DNA of 34,816 bases from Clostridia bacterium (GTDB lineage Bacteria > Bacillota > Clostridia > Oscillospirales > CAG-382): assembly GCA_017625615.1 (NCBI GenBank), contig JAGAKP010000042.1:1-34816 (forward strand). The letters are read 5' to 3'. Below, piece by piece: positions 31,017 through 34,816 of this stretch (position 1 is the stretch's first letter; each line of letters opens with the position of its first letter). Below the pieces are notes generated by a model. The model saw only the letters and a program-made list of their open reading frames with translations. It made no database searches and was not told where the DNA came from. The translations under genes and the position numbers were made by a program.

Positions 31017-34000
31017 ATGGCGGCTTTCAAATGTAAAATGTGCGGCGGGGGTATCGAGGTAGTCGAGGGAAAGACTATCATCGAATGTGAGTATTGCGGC
31101 TCACTGCAGACCGTCCCCAACGCAGATAACGAGCAAAAAATGGCTCTGTACACCCGCGCAAACAAGCTTCGCAGAGAAAACGAATTTGACAAGGCTTCGG
31201 GCGTATACGAAAATATTGTCAGCAATTTCCCCGATGAGGCAGAGGCTTATTGGGGTCTCGTGCTGTGTAAATACGGTATCGAGTACGTGGACGATCCCGT
31301 TACCCGCAAAAAGATACCTACCTGCCACCGCTCCTCCTTCGACAGCGTTATGGACGATGAGAATTTCGATTTGGTCATGGAAAACGCCGATCCTATCGCA
31401 AGAGGCGTTTACCGCGAGGAAGCAAAGCAGATCGAGGAGATACGCAAGGGAATTATCGCCATTTCCTCAAGGGAAGCGCCTTACGACGTTTTTATCTGCT
31501 ACAAGGAAACGGGCTTAAACGGCGACAGGACCATAGACAGCGTCCGCGGGCAGGAAATATACGATGCCCTTACCGCGAGAGGCTACAAGGTCTTCTTTTC
31601 CCGCATAACCTTGGAGGATAAGCTTGGCACCGCATACGAGCCTTACATATTTTCCGCTCTCAATTCCGCCAAGGTAATGGTGGTCATCGGCACGGATTAC
31701 GAGCATTTCAACGCCGTCTGGGTAAAGAACGAGTGGAGCAGATTTTTAAAGATGATGGCATCGGACAAGACCAAGCATCTTATCCCTTGCTATGAAAACA
31801 TAGACGCATACGATATGCCCAAGGAATTCGCCCATCTTCAGGCGCAGGATATGGGCAAGATCGGCTATCTTCAGGACCTTGTAAGAGGTATCGAAAAGCT
31901 GTGCGCAAGGGGTGGCGCTTCTGCGGGAACGGAGGCGCTTCTCAGCAAGCTTGCAACCGAGCTTGAAAGCAAAAACTGGAAAAACGTGCAGGATATCTGC
32001 AACGGTATTATCGAAAAAGACCCTCAGTGCGCAATGGCGTACGTATATCACCTTGCAAGAATGAGACGCGTCACCAAAATTGAGGATCTGGGCAAGAGCG
32101 TTACCGTTCTGAGCGGCAGCGATTATTACAAAAAAGCCCTTTTGTATGCAGACCCGTCCCTTAAGGCAAGGCTTGAAGCGTGGAACGCACAGTCGGAGGA
32201 AAGCTTCCGTCTTGCGGTGGAAAGATGCGCTACTCCGAGGGAGAGGGCAAAAAAACTGGACGGAATAATTTCGGGCGGAAAGGAACACACCGCTGCACTT
32301 CTTACCGACGGCACCGTCGTCGCCTGCGGCTCCAACCAAAAGGGACAGATATCTACGGGCACGTGGCGTAATATCGTGTATATCGCCTGCGGTGATTTTC
32401 ACACCGTGGGACTTAAGTCCGACGGCACCGTGGTGGCTTGCGGTGATAACGAAAAGGGACAGTGCAACGTGTCGGGCTGGACGGATATCGTCCATATAAG
32501 CTGTGATGCATTCCATACCGTCGGCGTACGCAGTGACGGTACGGTGGTCGCCTGCGGCTCCAACGAAAACGGCAGATGCGAGGTCGAGGGCTGGACGGAC
32601 GGTGTGCTTACCGCCTGCGGATACCGTCATACCGTTTTGCAAAAAAAAGACGGAAAGCTGACCGCTATCGGCGCAAACGGATATAAGCAGTGCAACGTCG
32701 GCGATTGGACGGATATAGTCTGGTTTGCCGCCAACAACGTACATACCATCGGCGCAAAGCGAAACGGCACCGTGGTGGCTTGCGGAGATAACGAGGAAGG
32801 ACAGACCAACGTAAGAGAATGGCGCGATATTATCGCGGTCTCCTGCGGAACTCACCATACCGTGGGCTTGCGTGCCGACGGAACGGTGGTCGCCTGCGGC
32901 TCCGACGAGCAGTCCCGTTGCTCCGCCGTCAGGGAATGGACGGATATAGTTTACGTTTCCTGCGGTGCGTGGAACACCCTCGGCGTCCGCGCGGACGGCA
33001 CGGTGGTGGCGTGCGGCGATAAAAACGGAAACAAGGCAGCCGTTGAAAATTGGAAGCTGTTTAACGATATAGATGATATAGAGGAAGAACGCATCGAAGC
33101 GCGCGCAAAGCGCCGTGTCAGAGATATCGAGCGTTCCCGTGTGATAAAGGAAGCAATTCAAAGACAAAGGCTCCTTTCCTCCATACTTTCGGGCGGTGAA
33201 AACCACACCGTGGGCTTGATTACCGACGGAACTACTCTTTCCTGCGGAAAAAACGATAAAAATCAGTTCATAAGCCGTGAATGGAATTCGGTGGTATCGG
33301 TAAAATGCGGCGGTAATCACACCGTTGCCCTTCTTAACCATACGTCGGGACAAAAGCTGCTTTGCGTGGGCGATAACCAGTACGGGCAGTGTAACCTTCC
33401 CGAAACTCCTCCCAAGGAAGTAATTGAGCTTGCTTGCGGTTCAAAAAACTCCGTCCTGCTTTATGAGGACGGAACGGTCTGCGTTGCGGGCGACAACAGC
33501 TGTGACGAGAAGGAAGCCGAGGAATGGCGCGATATCATCTCCGTCGCCTGCGGCTGGAACCATATAGTAGGTCTGCGCCGTGACGGCACCGTGTTAGCCT
33601 GCGGCGGTAACAGCAAGGGACAGCGCAACGTAGAAAATTGGACGGATATTATTATGATAGCCGCCTGCAACACCCATACCGTGGGCTTAAGGTCCGACGG
33701 AACGGTGGTTGCCGCCGGCGAAAACGTGGACGGTCAGGGCAACGTGGAAGGTTGGCGTAATATAGTCGCCATCTCCTGCGGCAGCCATCATACGGTTGGT
33801 CTGTGCGCAGACGGCACGGTAGTCGCTTGCGGATACGATCCCGATAACCGTTGCGAAAAGGCGCGCAAGTGGCAGGATATGGTAGGCGTGGTTTGCGGAA
33901 GCTGGACTACCATGGGCATCAAGGCGGACGGTACTATCCTTACCTGCGGCGAAAACACCAACGGTCAGCGCGATATGGACGGTTGGCGTCTGTTCAACGA

Positions 34001-34625
34001 TATAAATACTCTTGAGGAGGACCGCAGACGCAAAATAAAGCCAAGCTCAAAGCTCCCCTCCGACGGAGGATACCGCGAAACGGATATGCGCAGAAAGGGT
34101 CCCGCCATTATTACCAACGTGTACGCAATCGGCACGCGGGATTATAACAATATGTGGCCCGTCGGCACTCCGTCAAGGGTGTTTAACTACGACGATCAGT
34201 ACGTCATCGCCTTCAATATAAGTGTAGCAAGAGTCAGGCTTTCTACCCGCAGACAGGTAAAGCTGGGCACCGTTATATGCAACGAGCAGGGCAGAATAAT
34301 AATCGACGAGACCGTCGATCTCAATTGGGCAAGCAATTTCGATAAGCTGTCCAAAACCTTTATCATAAAGGGCGGCGACGGAAGCGTCGTTCCCACGGGC
34401 AAATACCACGCGGAATTCTGGGTAGACGAATCTGCATCCTACGGCTTTGATTTTGTCGTCACCTCCAACGGTGAGATTGCGGAAAAACGCAAAATACAGG
34501 AGCTTAAGAATAACGAAATGCGTCCCAAGTGGCGCGCGGCCGGTCTTTGTCAGCATTGCGGCGGCACCTTCAAGGGCTTGTTTACCAAGACCTGCGCCGT
34601 CTGCGGAAAGAAAAAAGATTATTAA
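31017..34625 (+). CDS. Zinc ribbon-TIR-double RCC1-like propeller protein (array copy 2)
   Basis: A 1202-residue paralogue of the preceding protein, nearly identical in layout up to residue 300: zinc ribbon (Cys6/9/24/27), TPR-like helices, TIR domain (about 154-292, candidate catalytic Glu239 in AVWVKNEW). Then come a helical linker (about 305-412), seven RCC1-like repeats (about 415-682), a charged helix (685-718) and a further seven repeats (about 719-993). Both blocks end with W(K/R)LFNDI. Unlike copy 1 it also has an extra beta-rich domain (about 1026-1150: AIITNVYAIGTRDYNN, VVPTGKYHAEFWVDES) and the closing zinc ribbon (Cys1178/1181/1193/1196) with KKKDY. It begins 12 bases after copy 1. 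It is probably a two-propeller sensor fused to a TIR effector; ligand unknown. Confidence 0.85.
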   Translation: MAAFKCKMCGGGIEVVEGKTIIECEYCGSLQTVPNADNEQKMALYTRANKLRRENEFDKASGVYENIVSNFPDEAEAYWGLVLCKYGIEYVDDPVTRKKIPTCHRSSFDSVMDDENFDLVMENADPIARGVYREEAKQIEEIRKGIIAISSREAPYDVFICYKETGLNGDRTIDSVRGQEIYDALTARGYKVFFSRITLEDKLGTAYEPYIFSALNSAKVMVVIGTDYEHFNAVWVKNEWSRFLKMMASDKTKHLIPCYENIDAYDMPKEFAHLQAQDMGKIGYLQDLVRGIEKLCARGGASAGTEALLSKLATELESKNWKNVQDICNGIIEKDPQCAMAYVYHLARMRRVTKIEDLGKSVTVLSGSDYYKKALLYADPSLKARLEAWNAQSEESFRLAVERCATPRERAKKLDGIISGGKEHTAALLTDGTVVACGSNQKGQISTGTWRNIVYIACGDFHTVGLKSDGTVVACGDNEKGQCNVSGWTDIVHISCDAFHTVGVRSDGTVVACGSNENGRCEVEGWTDGVLTACGYRHTVLQKKDGKLTAIGANGYKQCNVGDWTDIVWFAANNVHTIGAKRNGTVVACGDNEEGQTNVREWRDIIAVSCGTHHTVGLRADGTVVACGSDEQSRCSAVREWTDIVYVSCGAWNTLGVRADGTVVACGDKNGNKAAVENWKLFNDIDDIEEERIEARAKRRVRDIERSRVIKEAIQRQRLLSSILSGGENHTVGLITDGTTLSCGKNDKNQFISREWNSVVSVKCGGNHTVALLNHTSGQKLLCVGDNQYGQCNLPETPPKEVIELACGSKNSVLLYEDGTVCVAGDNSCDEKEAEEWRDIISVACGWNHIVGLRRDGTVLACGGNSKGQRNVENWTDIIMIAACNTHTVGLRSDGTVVAAGENVDGQGNVEGWRNIVAISCGSHHTVGLCADGTVVACGYDPDNRCEKARKWQDMVGVVCGSWTTMGIKADGTILTCGENTNGQRDMDGWRLFNDINTLEEDRRRKIKPSSKLPSDGGYRETDMRRKGPAIITNVYAIGTRDYNNMWPVGTPSRVFNYDDQYVIAFNISVARVRLSTRRQVKLGTVICNEQGRIIIDETVDLNWASNFDKLSKTFIIKGGDGSVVPTGKYHAEFWVDESASYGFDFVVTSNGEIAEKRKIQELKNNEMRPKWRAAGLCQHCGGTFKGLFTKTCAVCGKKKDY

Positions 34626-34639
34626 AGAGGTATACCTAT

Positions 34640-34816
34640 ATGGCAATTCTCAAATGTAAAATGTGCGGGGGCGACCTTGAGGTAATAAGCGGCGCCACCG
34701 TCGCGGAATGTGAATACTGCGGTACGAGACAGACCGTCCCCAACGCAGACGATGATAAAAAGCTCACCCTTTTCGCCCGCGCAAACCGTCTCCGTATGGG
34801 CAACGAGTTTGATAAA
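34640..34816 (+). CDS. Zinc ribbon-TIR family protein (array copy 3), 5' part only
   Basis: The first 59 codons of a third paralogue, cut by the window edge. It begins MAILKCKMCGGDLEV with the same zinc ribbon (CKMC...CEYC), QTVPNADDDKKLTLFARANRLR and NEFDK, closer to copy 1 than copy 2 in this last stretch (LFARANRLRM). It starts 14 bases after copy 2 behind AGAGG. The TIR domain and C-terminal part, which vary in this family, lie outside the window. Confidence 0.85.
   Translation, partial: MAILKCKMCGGDLEVISGATVAECEYCGTRQTVPNADDDKKLTLFARANRLRMGNEFDK

Noticed and set aside
31746..33353. 535-codon open frame on the minus strand inside the second TIR gene
   Set aside because: It is a shadow of the repetitive RCC1 coding frame; composition is odd, no ribosome binding site or family match, and the plus-strand gene is certain.
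32280..33990. Recurring short DNA units that could suggest a CRISPR-like or tandem DNA repeat
   Set aside because: The period (about 114-117 bases) and frame match protein-level RCC1-like repeats; there are no identical repeats with unique spacers.

Overview
The window reads as a chromosomal stretch from an uncultured member of the Clostridia (Firmicutes), probably a gut commensal of Oscillospirales/Christensenellales type. The clues are Firmicutes-style ribosome binding sites (AAGGAG, AGGAGG, AGGTGA), strong TTGACA/TATAAT promoters, compact operons with ATGA overlaps, three-repeat SLH surface anchors, a VanW protein, a short MetH without a reactivation domain, and ECF-type BioY. No rRNA, tRNA, CRISPR array, transposase, integrase or phage gene was seen. 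Genus-level placement is not possible from this sequence.

Layout. 1-2369 (+): a SLOG-family protein, a sugar-phosphate isomerase/epimerase-like TIM barrel, a small membrane protein and a TVP38/TMEM64 (VTT) membrane protein. 2488-3177 (+): purC with its own promoter. 3313-3909 (-): a sugar O-acetyltransferase. 4085-4915 (+): VanW. 5024-9179 (+): a one-carbon/methionine operon, metF-metH-EamA transporter. 9229-10262 (-): azlC-azlD branched-chain amino-acid exporter. 10405-12120: a DUF2809 membrane protein, a convergent Dabb protein and an alpha/beta hydrolase. 12130-14138 (-): a lipoprotein with two FMN_bind-like repeats, overlapping apbE. 14216-17944 (-): an operon of acyl-CoA synthetase, TetR regulator, bioY and thioredoxin-reductase-like protein, with a perfect inverted repeat just after its promoter. 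18170-19729 (-) and 19851-21959 (+): divergently transcribed GH36-like glycosidase and a surface DUF4855 protein, followed by a P-loop/CYTH fusion. 23277-25799 (+): a secreted SLH-anchored phosphodiester glycosidase.

The most striking part is 26022-34816 (+). It is a closely spaced set of zinc-ribbon proteins: an SPFH protein with three N-terminal and four C-terminal CxxC-type zinc modules; a signal-less trypsin/HtrA-type serine protease with an N-terminal zinc ribbon; and a tandem array of at least three paralogues that open with the same zinc ribbon, then carry a TIR domain. In the two complete paralogues the TIR domain is followed by RCC1-like repeats, and the protein closes with another zinc ribbon. 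By hand, the repeats count as exactly seven in the first and seven plus seven in the second, which predicts one and two seven-bladed beta-propellers. A third paralogue starts at 34640 and is cut by the window edge. The arrangement (membrane-microdomain scaffold, protease, candidate NAD-cleaving TIR effectors with swappable propeller sensors) looks like an intracellular sensing or defence module. That function is inference; the domains and their order are read from the sequence.
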